Shown here piece after piece: positions 31,639-41,194 of a DNA stretch of 48,683 bases. The translations under genes were made by a program, and so were the position numbers. Position 1 is the stretch's first letter. Every line of letters begins with the position of its first letter. The notes below the pieces were generated by a model. It saw only the letters and a program-made list of their open reading frames with translations, ran no database searches and was not told where the DNA came from. Origin of the DNA: Microcaldota archaeon (GTDB taxonomy: Archaea > Micrarchaeota > Micrarchaeia > Micrarchaeales > CABMGC01); assembly GCA_021803405.1 (NCBI GenBank), contig JAJZLO010000039.1, positions 1 through 48,683 on the forward strand. Reading direction: 5' to 3'.

Positions 31639-33582
31639 ATGAACTTTAAAAACAAGCAAATATTTGTATACACATTATTTATGGTGCTGGTGCTTTTATC
31701 ATATTCTGGCGCAGCGTCCTTTAAATTATTTCAAGGTTTATCAGCTTCATTAAGCTTTCCTCAATCTGTATTATCAATAGGTGCAAATGAAACTGTATCT
31801 GCAATGGTTTCTGGTGGGAATGCTCCTTACACATACGAATGGTCTTTAAATGGGGAACCTGTAGGGAGAAATTCAAATCTATTTACATTAGAAGGCAATC
31901 AAAGCACATTAGGTTATGATAACATAACACTAACTGTAATAGATCAATACAATAATTTTGCATCTGTGACAAATTACGTATATATAGAAAACCCAACATT
32001 CTTTACTAGTTATATATCTCCAAACTACGAAACTGCTGATTTTGGACAAAATATAACCTTTACAGTTTCTACAACCAGTGGAACTCCGCCTTACACCTAT
32101 GATTGGAACTTTATATCGGCTAATGGTAATCAAACAACCCTTGACTGTAGAAATTCATACTGCAATTTAATTGCAGCTCAAAACGGAAGTGTGCAAGCAA
32201 CTGTAATAGACTCTAACGGAAGGGTTTCATCTTCAGTGTCATCTTTAACTATAGTTGGTTCTCCAATATCAGTTACTGCATATCCTTATACTGCATCAAT
32301 ATATCCTGGTTATCCTGAGCTACTGTCTGCAGTAGCATCTGGTGGTTCGGGTAACTTTACTTATAAATGGTATAATTATACTTCTGGAACTGGAATAATT
32401 ATAACGGGTGCTACGTCAAATACGTTACAGCTTAATTCAATGTTTACTCCTGGCCATTTTGAGTATTATGTTGTTGCATATGACAAAAAAGCATCTTCGA
32501 TAAACTTTGCAAAATCAAACTTAATTTATATTACCGTTATAAATCAATCACAATCATTATCAGGAACAGATATACTCCCTTATAAAGAACTTATAAATCC
32601 TGTCTGTAACATAATAAACATATCTCAAGGTTACTCTACTACTAACACTATATATGGAAATAGCTTCTTAATCTCTGAAACACTGCTTACAAACAACGGC
32701 GCACAGATAAGTGTTGATGGAACATCATATTATCTAGGTAAAAACCAGACTGAATTTTTGGGTACGGCTACAAACTATTCATATTATTTAAAATTACTTG
32801 GCATTTATGGTAACACTCCTTTGTATTCAACTCTTTCAATCTGCGGTTCGCAGATAAAAACTGTAGTGCCATATCAAAAACCCGCTGTACAAAACGTAAC
32901 TAGCCCTTCAGGTGGAATACCATCATTAAGCATATATTTTGATAATTCTTCAGATACCTACTTAAATCAATCATCAGGATCATCACACATAATTTCTGCT
33001 TACTCAAATTATCCTACCGATAAACTGGCAATGCAAGTTAATGGTAATATAATAGCAACAGGAATAGGGAATGTCTCATTTAATACTCGATATATGTCGG
33101 CTGGGAATTACTCGGTTAATGTTTGTGATCTTACTTCAGTACCTGAGCAGTGTTCAAGAAACATATCTATTTTGGTATCTCCAAAAAAACCTACGCCGGG
33201 TCAGTTTTCATTATTTAATATATCTATACCTATACCTCCTTTGTATTTAGGTATAATAATTGGTATAATTGCAATAGCACTAATATATACCATTTATAAA
33301 CGAAGATCTGAGGACTATGACTTCATGTATGGTTCTAAGAATAACACCGATTCAAATAGTTCAGATTCAGGTTCAAAAGCTACATCTTCATCAACTTCAA
33401 CTGAAAAAAATAATAATTATTGGTCTAATAATTCTGACTTAAAAAAAGGCCAGATGAAAGAGAGCAGCTTAAATGACGATGCACCAATAAGTATATCAAA
33501 AACTCCAAATTATTACGGCTCTGAAAAGGGAGATATTAGCCCTAATGAAAAATTAGATTGGAGCTCTGAAAGCAAAGAGTAA
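31639..33582 (+). CDS. Cell-surface protein with PKD/Ig-like domains and C-terminal anchor
   Basis: 647 aa. N-terminal signal peptide or anchor (about 9-26), then three similar Ig/PKD-like domains (about 35-115, 118-207, 210-300), each with SGG/SGTPPYTYxW-type strands (e.g. GNAPYTYEWSLNG, GTPPYTYDWNF, GSGNFTYKWYN). A central domain with two Cys-containing segments follows, then a proline-rich hinge, one transmembrane helix (about 533-553) and a Ser/Asn-rich charged tail (about 556-647) inside the cell. Many NxS/T sequons suggest N-glycosylation. Likely role in the envelope or adhesion. TTTATATC at 31572-31579 and GGTGG before the ATG give promoter and ribosome binding site, with a leader of about 35 nt. 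Confidence 0.85.
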   Translation: MNFKNKQIFVYTLFMVLVLLSYSGAASFKLFQGLSASLSFPQSVLSIGANETVSAMVSGGNAPYTYEWSLNGEPVGRNSNLFTLEGNQSTLGYDNITLTVIDQYNNFASVTNYVYIENPTFFTSYISPNYETADFGQNITFTVSTTSGTPPYTYDWNFISANGNQTTLDCRNSYCNLIAAQNGSVQATVIDSNGRVSSSVSSLTIVGSPISVTAYPYTASIYPGYPELLSAVASGGSGNFTYKWYNYTSGTGIIITGATSNTLQLNSMFTPGHFEYYVVAYDKKASSINFAKSNLIYITVINQSQSLSGTDILPYKELINPVCNIINISQGYSTTNTIYGNSFLISETLLTNNGAQISVDGTSYYLGKNQTEFLGTATNYSYYLKLLGIYGNTPLYSTLSICGSQIKTVVPYQKPAVQNVTSPSGGIPSLSIYFDNSSDTYLNQSSGSSHIISAYSNYPTDKLAMQVNGNIIATGIGNVSFNTRYMSAGNYSVNVCDLTSVPEQCSRNISILVSPKKPTPGQFSLFNISIPIPPLYLGIIIGIIAIALIYTIYKRRSEDYDFMYGSKNNTDSNSSDSGSKATSSSTSTEKNNNYWSNNSDLKKGQMKESSLNDDAPISISKTPNYYGSEKGDISPNEKLDWSSESKE

Positions 33583-33752
33583 GGCCAAAATCTATAAAAT
33601 TAGCAATATTATCTTTATAATATCCTTTTATTGAATACTTTTAAGAGGGTTTAAATATTTTTGTATTTAATTATTACTGTATTTGTTAAAATTAAACGCA
33701 AAGCTAATTACTTTAATGTTTAAATTAATGTTAAAATTTATACAGTGATAAA

Positions 33753-34157
33753 ATGAGCGAGGAAATAACATATGCTTCAATGAAAGATATTAAGCCTGGA
33801 AAGTTTATGCTAATAGATGGAGTCCCATGCAGGGTCGTTGATGTAGAGACCTCTGCTCCTGGAAAACACGGAGCAGCTAAGATGCGAGTAACAGGAATAG
33901 GTATATTTGATGGTAGCAAAAAAACTCTTTTGAAACCAAGCAGCGGAGACGCAGAGATACCTATGATAAGCAAGAAAAAAGCACAGGTAGTTTCAATATC
34001 TGGCAGTACTGCTCAATTAATGAATCTTGAAACTTACGAAACATATGAGATTCAAATACCAGAGGATATGGCAAATGGCATAAAGCCAGGTTCTGAGGTC
34101 GAGGTAATGGAGTATGGAGAAAAGAGAGCCATATCTAGAATAACTGGGAGTGTATAA
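33753..34157 (+). CDS. eif5A: Translation factor aIF5A
   Basis: Archaeal homologue of eIF5A/EF-P that promotes peptide bond formation at stalled ribosomes. N-terminal SH3-like domain with the hypusine loop APGKHGAAK (modified Lys at about 38) and C-terminal OB fold. 134 aa is typical. GTGATA lies just upstream of the ATG. It directly precedes eS24 (stop and start adjacent), forming a translation operon. Confidence 0.97.
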   Translation: MSEEITYASMKDIKPGKFMLIDGVPCRVVDVETSAPGKHGAAKMRVTGIGIFDGSKKTLLKPSSGDAEIPMISKKKAQVVSISGSTAQLMNLETYETYEIQIPEDMANGIKPGSEVEVMEYGEKRAISRITGSV

Positions 34158-34490
34158 ATGGAAAATTTAGAGATAAAACTGAATAATCAAATAGAAAACA
34201 AGCTTCTTAAAAGAAAGGAATTATCCTTTACTGCATATTATAAAGGAAAAACTCCAGGAAGAGATGAAATAAAACAGGAGATATGCAAGATGCTTAGCTT
34301 AAAGCCTGAAGCAACTGTAATAATAGGCATAAATCAGCAGTATGGTGTCCAAGAAAGCGTAATAGTAGTTAATAGCTATAATAAGGTAGAAGATATGAAA
34401 AGATTCGAAAGGACAGAAAAGAAGAATGGCTCTGAATCAAAAGAACAAAATGCTCCTGCAGAAAATAAAAAAGAAGAAACTAAAAAATAG
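34158..34490 (+). CDS. rps24e: Ribosomal protein eS24
   Basis: Small-subunit ribosomal protein, 110 aa. Family pattern: NKLLKRKELSFTAYYKGKTPGRDEIKQEI, shown partly as RKELSFTAYYKGKTPGRDEI, and the YGVQESVIVVNSYN strand. The C-terminus is an extended charged tail (about 85-110, KNGSESKEQNAPAENKKEE) longer than in compact homologues. Its ATG directly follows the aIF5A stop. Confidence 0.94.
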   Translation: MENLEIKLNNQIENKLLKRKELSFTAYYKGKTPGRDEIKQEICKMLSLKPEATVIIGINQQYGVQESVIVVNSYNKVEDMKRFERTEKKNGSESKEQNAPAENKKEETKK

Positions 34491-34521
34491 GTTAATTAAT
34501 CTTTAATTTAAGGATGATATC

Positions 34522-34671
34522 ATGGCAGAAAAAACAGAAAAAGCATCAAAGAAAAAAAGAGTTGCGTATAAGCCTGCAGAAAAATTCTGCCCTAAATGTG
34601 GAGTTAGAATGGCTGTACACCAAAACAGGTACGCTTGCGGCAAGTGTCATTATACCGAACTCAAAAAGTGA
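34522..34671 (+). CDS. rps27ae: Ribosomal protein eS31 (S27ae), 49 aa
   Basis: Zinc-ribbon ribosomal protein with C23PKC26 and C39GKC42, a basic N-terminal tail and the family core [19 protein letters not shown]. No ubiquitin fusion, as usual in Archaea. AGGATGAT lies before the ATG. It is the third gene of the aIF5A-eS24-eS31 operon. Confidence 0.95.
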   Translation: MAEKTEKASKKKRVAYKPAEKFCPKCGVRMAVHQNRYACGKCHYTELKK

Positions 34672-34675
34672 TTAA

Positions 34676-35497
34676 ATAGCTTCTAATAATAAACGCAAAA
34701 AAACACAAAAAAGAAAATCTATAGTCAAAACATCAAATTCAAAAAAAGCAAAAAAACAAACAAACAAAAATATAACATCTGGCAATAATAATAACAATAA
34801 TACCAACAATAAAGAAAGTGTCTTCACTCTTAAAAATGCGCTTAATACTATAATCTTTCTAGGACTATTTCTTTTTTTCTATTTTATAACCAATGTCATT
34901 GCATCATACATTTTAATATTAAACCTCTTCAACAACACCGAAGTTTTAGGTAGTGTTGCAATAGAACTTTCATTCTTATTCTCTGTTTTTTCATATCTTA
35001 TCTTTATCAAAAAAATGAGATCTGGCTTTTCAAATGAGCTTTTCCTTTCAAAGAATGGCATCTCAACAAAGAACTTACTTATGGGTATTGCTATATTTTT
35101 AACAATTATACTATTTGAATTATTTATTTCTTCATTAAGCGTTGTAACAAATTCCAATATAACTGGTAACTCTACTGTGGTTTATCAAAATGCTCCTACA
35201 CCACCTCCAGTATGGTTTTATATTTTTGTATCTGTTATAGCTCCAATCATAGAAGAGATTACTTTTAGAGGCCTTTTTGTAAAGCGCATAGGCATACTAC
35301 CTAGCGCAGTTATATTTGCATTGTTGCATTCAGGTTATGCCGGTTCTATAAACTCATTATCATTTCTAACTCTTCTTACTGCGGCTCTAATATTTGGTAT
35401 ACTATCTGGGTATGCTTTGAAAAAGACAAAGTCGTTATATCCTTCTATAGTAGCGCATATTCTTGTTAATACCATAGCATCAATTCCGTTCCTGTGA
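34676..35497 (+). CDS. CPBP-family intramembrane protease with no conventional start codon
   Basis: The C-terminal two-thirds has the CPBP motifs: EEITFRGLF (EExxxR), FALLH (FxxxH) and HILVNTIAS near the end. The first in-frame ATG (35015) would start after the first two hydrophobic segments, yet the open frame extends upstream through two clear membrane helices (TIIFLGLFLFFYFITNVIA; ELSFLFSVFSYLIFI) and a Lys/Asn-rich head (about 1-48) to a stop at 34673. No ATG, GTG or TTG occurs in that stretch. The first codon after the stop is ATA (34676), with GTGAT 3 nt before it, overlapping the eS31 stop. An AUA start or a sequence error are the options. Confidence 0.7.
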   Translation: MASNNKRKKTQKRKSIVKTSNSKKAKKQTNKNITSGNNNNNNTNNKESVFTLKNALNTIIFLGLFLFFYFITNVIASYILILNLFNNTEVLGSVAIELSFLFSVFSYLIFIKKMRSGFSNELFLSKNGISTKNLLMGIAIFLTIILFELFISSLSVVTNSNITGNSTVVYQNAPTPPPVWFYIFVSVIAPIIEEITFRGLFVKRIGILPSAVIFALLHSGYAGSINSLSFLTLLTAALIFGILSGYALKKTKSLYPSIVAHILVNTIASIPFL

Positions 35498-35560
35498 CTG
35501 CATTTTTTTACATTATAAGTTAAATAAAAAATACCTGGATAACTAGAAAACTTATATTCA

Positions 35561-36265
35561 TTATCTTATTTCTTCGTAATACTCCTTTGGCTTTTTTAAT
35601 AAGTTGTATCTTATCATATTTCCTACATGATAAGAAAAAAAACCGACGATGCCCCATTTTTTAACCCTTCTTATACTTGTATAAACTATGGCATTGTTCA
35701 TAAATTTTATTTTGCCTAATTTATTAATCCTTTTTGAAAGATCCCAATCCTCGTATGTCATTAATTTCTCGTCAAAGCCGTTTATCTCAACAAAAGCCTT
35801 TTTTTCAGCTGCGAAATTTGAGCCCACTATTGTAGGAATACCTATTGCTATTGCAACCTTTACAAAGAGTATAGATACAAATTTGAAGCCAATCTTTGTT
35901 CTAAGGTTTGTTTTTTCTAGAGGCAATATTGGCCCTGTTGCCGCAACTACTCCATTATTTATTGCTTTATAATATGTTTTTAGCAACTCTCTAGATGGTT
36001 TAGTATCAGCATCTAAAAATACCAATATGTCTCCATGTGCATGCTTTACTCCAGTATTTCTTGCAGTACCTATCCCTTTTCTTTTATCAATTATGACCTT
36101 CCCATATTTTTTAGCTATGCTTACCGTTTTATCAGAACTGCCACCATCTACCACTATGAGCTCGAAGTCTTTAAAGCTCTGAACCTCTAATCCTTCAAAA
36201 ACATTCATTATGTACTTTTCTTCATTTTTTGCAGGAATTATCACACTAATCTTTGGTCTTTCCAT
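35561..36265 (-). CDS. Glycosyltransferase family 2
   Basis: GT-A fold enzyme, 234 aa: SVIIPAKNEEKYI at the N-terminus, VVDGGSSDKT, the donor-binding DAD (residues 85-87), and YEDWDLSKR near 177 as the acceptor or base region. It transfers a sugar from an activated nucleotide donor, probably in envelope or N-glycan assembly. No transmembrane anchor, but the C-terminus (about 205-234) is basic and amphipathic. 10 nt before it lies the CDP-alcohol phosphatidyltransferase gene on the same strand. Confidence 0.92.
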   Translation of the reverse strand: MERPKISVIIPAKNEEKYIMNVFEGLEVQSFKDFELIVVDGGSSDKTVSIAKKYGKVIIDKRKGIGTARNTGVKHAHGDILVFLDADTKPSRELLKTYYKAINNGVVAATGPILPLEKTNLRTKIGFKFVSILFVKVAIAIGIPTIVGSNFAAEKKAFVEINGFDEKLMTYEDWDLSKRINKLGKIKFMNNAIVYTSIRRVKKWGIVGFFSYHVGNMIRYNLLKKPKEYYEEIR

Positions 36266-36275
36266 TAAAATCTAC

Positions 36276-36911
36276 TTATTTTGAAAAAGCTTCATTAATC
36301 TCTGCGATTCCTCTTAAAAGTATATAACTAACAAGTATTCCTGTTAAAATATAGCCATAAATAATCGGATATCCCAAAATATAAACCAATATAAGATAGG
36401 AGAATGTTACAAACTTTACTACGTTCACGCCTCCTCGTCCTATACTGGAAGAATAAACAATCCTTGCAAGCTTAGTCTTCATTTTGTTTGATGTTCCTTT
36501 TGCACCCATTATTGCATCTACAAAAGAGTGCCTGAATATGATTATCAGAAGTATGAATAGTGGAAGAATGTTCAGATATATGAAAACTACCCATAATGAA
36601 TACTCAACTGCTCGATCTCCAGCAACATCCATTCTTGGTCCATATGGATGTGCTTTTGAAATACTCTCTTTTATTGCCTTGATTCTTTTTTTATCTTTAG
36701 TATTTCCAGTTGTAGCACGAAGGTACTCTATAATACTTATATCTCCATTGCTTTCTTCTCTTATTGCAAGATAGCCATCTATGCCATCAAGAAGGAAGGC
36801 TATTGCAATGATTAATATTATCAAAACTGCATTAAACTTAAGTATTATCAGATAAATAGAAAAGAATACAAGCAAAACCCTAAAGATTGTTGTAGCGTCA
36901 GCACTTCTCAT
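36276..36911 (-). CDS. CDP-alcohol phosphatidyltransferase family protein
   Basis: Membrane enzyme of phospholipid head-group transfer, 211-215 aa with 5-6 helices. The signature DxxDGxxA is DGIDGYLA (about 46-53 from the GTG), and GPRMDVAGD (95-103) supplies the GxxxDxxxD half. The family normally has 8-9 residues between the two halves; here about 40 are inserted (REESNGDIS... with lysine-rich KDKKRIKAIKES). The Arg of the first half is shifted by one (LAIR). Start ATG 36911 (GTG 36923 possible). Likely makes an archaeal phospholipid such as archaetidylinositol or -glycerol phosphate; the substrate is undetermined. Confidence 0.85.
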   Translation of the reverse strand: MRSADATTIFRVLLVFFSIYLIILKFNAVLIILIIAIAFLLDGIDGYLAIREESNGDISIIEYLRATTGNTKDKKRIKAIKESISKAHPYGPRMDVAGDRAVEYSLWVVFIYLNILPLFILLIIIFRHSFVDAIMGAKGTSNKMKTKLARIVYSSSIGRGGVNVVKFVTFSYLILVYILGYPIIYGYILTGILVSYILLRGIAEINEAFSK

Positions 36912-36992
36912 CTTAAAAACCACATTAATATTTAGCTCAAAACATTTAATAATATTAATCTATAATAGAGTAATATATTTTTACGTGAGAAA

Positions 36993-39900
36993 ATGTTTGA
37001 TTTTATAAAAAATGAGGAAGAAGTTCTTCATTATTGGACAGATAAAGACATAAATAAAAAGCTTAGAGCTGCAAATAAAGGAAACAAAGCGTTTTACTTC
37101 TTAGATGGGCCGCCTTACGCTAGCGGAAATCTTCATCCTGGTCAAATATGGGTCAAGTCCATAAAAGATATTCTGGTCAGATATAGGCGTATGTGTTCAT
37201 ATGATGTTCATGATAGGGCAGGTTATGATGTACACGGGTTACCAATAGAAAACAAGGTTGAAAAGACCTTAGGCCTAAACTCAAAAAAAGAGATAGAGCT
37301 AAAGATAGGCATAGATAACTTTATCAAATACTGTACCGAATATGCAAATTCATTGATTCCTAACATGACAAAGGATTTTGTAAGGTTCGGTTCATCCCTT
37401 GATTTTGAAAATCCTTATTTAGCATATAAAGATTCTTTTATTGAACGAGCATGGGGCATACTTAAAGCTGCAAACGAAAAAGGTTTTCTTTATTCCGGTT
37501 CAAAGCCAATGCTATACTGCACGCATTGCGGTACAGTTCTAGCACAAGGAACTTTAGAGATAGAGTACTCAGATGAGAGTGATACCTCGTTATTTGTGGA
37601 GTTTAAGGTCAACAAAAAAGATTCAAAACCAAGAATAGATATTACCGATAATACTTATCTTCTTATCTGGACAACTACACCATGGACCCTTCCTTCAAAC
37701 ATCTCCGTAGCTGTAAATCCAAAAGAGAGATATGTTAAGTTAAAGATAGGCGAAAAATCATTGATCTTAATGAAATCAAGACTAGATTACATACTTGATC
37801 TTATTAATGAAAATGCAGTAATAGAAACTGAGTTTTTCGGCAGTGAACTTGCAGGTATTTTTTATATAAATCCTCTTGAAGAAAAAATAAAAAAGCAAGA
37901 AGAGCTTAGGAAGTTCCATATGGTGCTTATGGCGGAGGAGCTCGTATCGTCCTCTGAAGGCAGCGGGATAGTTCATATCGCTCCTGGTCATGGAGTTGAA
38001 GATTATACTTTAGGCAAGGCAAACTCTCTTCCTATATTTTCAACTGTGGATCTTAATGGGAAGTATAACTCTGATGCAGGCACATTTTATGGATTATCAG
38101 TTCCATTAGATGCAAACATAGCTATATTGGAGGAGCTCAAGAAAAAGGGTCTTATTCTTGCAACAACAAAGATTAAGCATAGTTATCCTCATTGTTGGAG
38201 ATGCAAGGAAAAGCTTCTTTTCTTAGTTACTACTCAATGGTTCTTGAATATACAAAAGATTAAAAACAAACTTATAAGTGAAAATAAAAAGGTAGCATGG
38301 CATCCTGCTGAAGGCAAGCAATGGATGGAAGATGTTCTGTCCAACTCACCGGACTGGAGCATAGCTAGGCAAAGGTATTGGGGAATTCCAATACCAATAT
38401 GGCAATGTGATAGCTGCAACTCTATAAAAGTAATTGGTTCAAAGGAGGAGTTAATCTCATTAAGCGTAGATAGCTCCATTGCATCTAGCATAACAAATCT
38501 CCATAGGCCTTACATAGACACTATAAAAATAAAATGTGAAAAATGTTCAGGTGAGAGCACAAGAGTTAGCGATGTATTTGATGTTTGGTTTGATTCTGGT
38601 ATAGCATTCAAGGCGAGTCTTTCTGATGCCGAGTTCGACAGCTTATTCCCTGCCGATTTCATATTAGAGGGCAAAGATCAGCTTAGGGGATGGTTTTCAA
38701 CCCTTCTTAAGATAGGCGTAATACTTTATGGGAAGGCTCCCTTCAAGAATGTAATAATAGACGGCATGCTTCTTGCAGAAGATGGAAGAGAGATGCATAA
38801 AAGCTTAGGCAATTACATCTCAATAGATGAACTTCTAAAGGTAACAAGCGCTGACAGCTACAGGCTTTGGTGCTCTAGTCATACGCAGTGGCTAGACATT
38901 CAATTCAAAAAAGATGAGATACGCGAATCGGAGAAAAAAATAAGCACCATATACAATATGTTCAATCTTATGAATGAATACTTCCTGTCTATTGAGTACT
39001 CAGCTTCAAAAGTTAAAAAACCTAATATTAAAAATATAACTGAGATCTCAGATAAATGGATACTTTCAAGGCTTTCAACAACAATGCAGCTTGTTTCAGA
39101 AGCTTTGGAGAGATATGATGTCCAAACCGCAAATATTTTACTTTCAGACTTTTCTCTAAATGATCTAAGCAGACTTTATCTAAAGTTACTTAAAAAAAGG
39201 ATAATTTATGGAGATAAAAAACAAGCAAAAACTGCATTGGATATGCTTAATTATATCCTGTATAATCTAATTGTGATGATGGCACCTTTTACTCCATTTA
39301 CCTCGGAGTATCTATATCTTAAAAATTATAAAAACTATGCTAAAAATCCAGAAAGTATCTTTCTTATAAGTTGGCCAAAAGTAAACAAAAAGATGATAGA
39401 TACCTCTCTAGAGAATGAATTTTCAATATCTAATGAAGTAATAACTGCAATACTTAACAGCAGGGAACGTTCAGGAATAAAATTAAGATGGCCGCTTTCA
39501 AAAGCCACAATAGAGACTACATCTGAAGAGCTTATCACATCAATTTCAAAGTTCTATGGCCTTATAACTGAATATACTAATATTAAAACTCTAGAAACTA
39601 AAAAGGTAGAGTCTATGGGAAGGGAGATAAAACCCAACTTTTCAACTATAGGGCCGGATTTTAAAGATAAAAGCAATGCAATTTCTGAAGCTATTCGTTC
39701 AATAGATGCCAATGAACTACTTTTATCAATCTCTAAAAAAGGAAGTTATCCATTACATACCTCTAAAGGTGTATTTGATATAAACTCTAATCACTTCACA
39801 GTTATAGAAAAAGCTCAAAAGGAAAACGGAGTACCATTCAAATACGGTCTTGTTTATGTTGATAAAGAGATAGACAAAAAATTACGTGAAGAAGCTTTAA

Positions 39901-40148
39901 TAAGAGAGTTTGAAAGAAGGGTTCAACTTTTAAGAAAAGAGATGCATTTAAAGAAACCTGATGTTGTTGATATATACTTTACAGCCTCAAATGAGTTATC
40001 AGAGGCTATATTATCAAATAAGGTACAGGTTTTACATTACATAAATGCAAGAAAAATTGAGCCTTCGCTCTCAAATCAAGAGTCTTTACAATCTAAGGAA
40101 TTTGATATAGATGGAGAGACTTTAGTTCTTCAGATAATAAAATTATGA
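36993..40148 (+). CDS. ileS: Isoleucyl-tRNA synthetase
   Basis: Class I synthetase, 1051 aa, archaeal type. HIGH-equivalent PYASGNLHPGQ (residues 37-47), CP1 editing domain (about 190-390; TTTPWTLPSN), WFSTLLKIG tryptophan region, and the KMSKS-equivalent MHKSLGN (about 595-601), a form common in archaeal IleRS. Zinc-binding pairs at CTHC and CEKC. A long C-terminal anticodon-binding helical region follows. No ribosome binding site; TATA-like ATAATATTAATC about 30-40 nt upstream. Confidence 0.97.
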   Translation: MFDFIKNEEEVLHYWTDKDINKKLRAANKGNKAFYFLDGPPYASGNLHPGQIWVKSIKDILVRYRRMCSYDVHDRAGYDVHGLPIENKVEKTLGLNSKKEIELKIGIDNFIKYCTEYANSLIPNMTKDFVRFGSSLDFENPYLAYKDSFIERAWGILKAANEKGFLYSGSKPMLYCTHCGTVLAQGTLEIEYSDESDTSLFVEFKVNKKDSKPRIDITDNTYLLIWTTTPWTLPSNISVAVNPKERYVKLKIGEKSLILMKSRLDYILDLINENAVIETEFFGSELAGIFYINPLEEKIKKQEELRKFHMVLMAEELVSSSEGSGIVHIAPGHGVEDYTLGKANSLPIFSTVDLNGKYNSDAGTFYGLSVPLDANIAILEELKKKGLILATTKIKHSYPHCWRCKEKLLFLVTTQWFLNIQKIKNKLISENKKVAWHPAEGKQWMEDVLSNSPDWSIARQRYWGIPIPIWQCDSCNSIKVIGSKEELISLSVDSSIASSITNLHRPYIDTIKIKCEKCSGESTRVSDVFDVWFDSGIAFKASLSDAEFDSLFPADFILEGKDQLRGWFSTLLKIGVILYGKAPFKNVIIDGMLLAEDGREMHKSLGNYISIDELLKVTSADSYRLWCSSHTQWLDIQFKKDEIRESEKKISTIYNMFNLMNEYFLSIEYSASKVKKPNIKNITEISDKWILSRLSTTMQLVSEALERYDVQTANILLSDFSLNDLSRLYLKLLKKRIIYGDKKQAKTALDMLNYILYNLIVMMAPFTPFTSEYLYLKNYKNYAKNPESIFLISWPKVNKKMIDTSLENEFSISNEVITAILNSRERSGIKLRWPLSKATIETTSEELITSISKFYGLITEYTNIKTLETKKVESMGREIKPNFSTIGPDFKDKSNAISEAIRSIDANELLLSISKKGSYPLHTSKGVFDINSNHFTVIEKAQKENGVPFKYGLVYVDKEIDKKLREEALIREFERRVQLLRKEMHLKKPDVVDIYFTASNELSEAILSNKVQVLHYINARKIEPSLSNQESLQSKEFDIDGETLVLQIIKL

Positions 40149-40157
40149 GTCATATTT

Positions 40158-41162
40158 CTATACTCCGTGCATTAAGTATCTGAATATAACATACGCTATT
40201 ATCACAACCAAGACAGCTATAAACATAACAATTATAATTAATTTGAAGTTAGGGGTGAACTGTATCTTTATTGTTGAGTTATTGTAGGTACTTTGCGTGT
40301 TATTACTGCTTGTTTGATTGGTATTTTTTAAGGCAAATAAATTAAATGAACCAGAGTAACCTATTGTATTGTTTTCGGCTAATGTTGTCAGTATAGATGG
40401 ATTATATATAAATTCTCCTAGTATGCTTCCGTTTTCTGCATCGAGATAAATTCCTTTATATAGTTTTGAGTAATAATTTTTTGTTGTAGTGGCGTTTGAA
40501 TAAAGTGGAGTACCATCCTTTACCGCCCAAACTATATAGTACTTTGACTGATAGCTGTTATTGTTATTATTTATTGTTAATCCTTTCGAACTATTATTTG
40601 TGCTATTGTTAGAATAAATGCCTTCTATGCTGGCAGTGCTATTTGAAAATCCATACCGTGCCGTTTTATTTATGGCTTGAGTTTTGGTTATATTTATGAA
40701 ATAAGGTTTTATTGGAAGTTGATAATAACGTATGCTGTTATTTTTAGTTGATATGCCTATCATTATATTTAATAGCCTTTCTAGAGGTACCGAACCGCCA
40801 TAGGCTACTCTTGTTGTACTTCCATTTTTATACGGCACCGTATAATTGAAGTATAAGTATGCCGTTTTGTTAATTACCGTTGAAGAACTATAATTGATAT
40901 ACATACTATAGTAGCTACTGCCTAAAAAATTAGATAAAAATCCTTCTGCAGTTTTTATCTCCATTGTATTAGCAGTACTCATTGTATTATTTGTGGTATT
41001 TGAATTAGAAACTATTGTATTACTAACATTTACGTGATTTATATAACCTCCAGATGGAGCATAAAATCCGCTGTTGTGTGTAAATGGTAGTATCTGTATA
41101 AAAAGCGCTATTACTATTGGTATAGAAAAAAATGTATAATATTTCATAGATATCTTTATCAT
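40158..41162 (-). CDS. Asn/Thr/Ser-rich membrane-anchored surface protein
   Basis: 334 aa. N-terminal hydrophobic helix (about 9-25), a very Asn/Thr/Ser-rich ectodomain with dense NxS/T sequons (e.g. NNSTNNSSKG, NTNQTSSNN), and a C-terminal helix (about 306-328) with a short basic tail. No enzymatic motif recognised; a central part (about 90-260) contains repeated YxI/V strands (YYIVWAVKDG, DGTPLYSN). Probably a glycosylated exported protein. It lies 32 nt downstream of the small zinc-finger gene on the same strand. Confidence 0.75.
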   Translation of the reverse strand: MIKISMKYYTFFSIPIVIALFIQILPFTHNSGFYAPSGGYINHVNVSNTIVSNSNTTNNTMSTANTMEIKTAEGFLSNFLGSSYYSMYINYSSSTVINKTAYLYFNYTVPYKNGSTTRVAYGGSVPLERLLNIMIGISTKNNSIRYYQLPIKPYFINITKTQAINKTARYGFSNSTASIEGIYSNNSTNNSSKGLTINNNNNSYQSKYYIVWAVKDGTPLYSNATTTKNYYSKLYKGIYLDAENGSILGEFIYNPSILTTLAENNTIGYSGSFNLFALKNTNQTSSNNTQSTYNNSTIKIQFTPNFKLIIIVMFIAVLVVIIAYVIFRYLMHGV

Positions 41163-41194
41163 TTTGAAATATTTAAACGTTCGCTTTTAAAATT

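Noticed and set aside
34780..34830. AAT/AAC triplet run as a microsatellite or repeat element
   Set aside because: It is in frame with the CPBP gene and encodes an Asn-rich linker; no independent repeat unit outside the gene.
38760..38830. KMSKS motif of IleRS reading MHKSLGN as a possible defect
   Set aside because: MHKSLGN is a form I recall as common in archaeal IleRS; not an anomaly.
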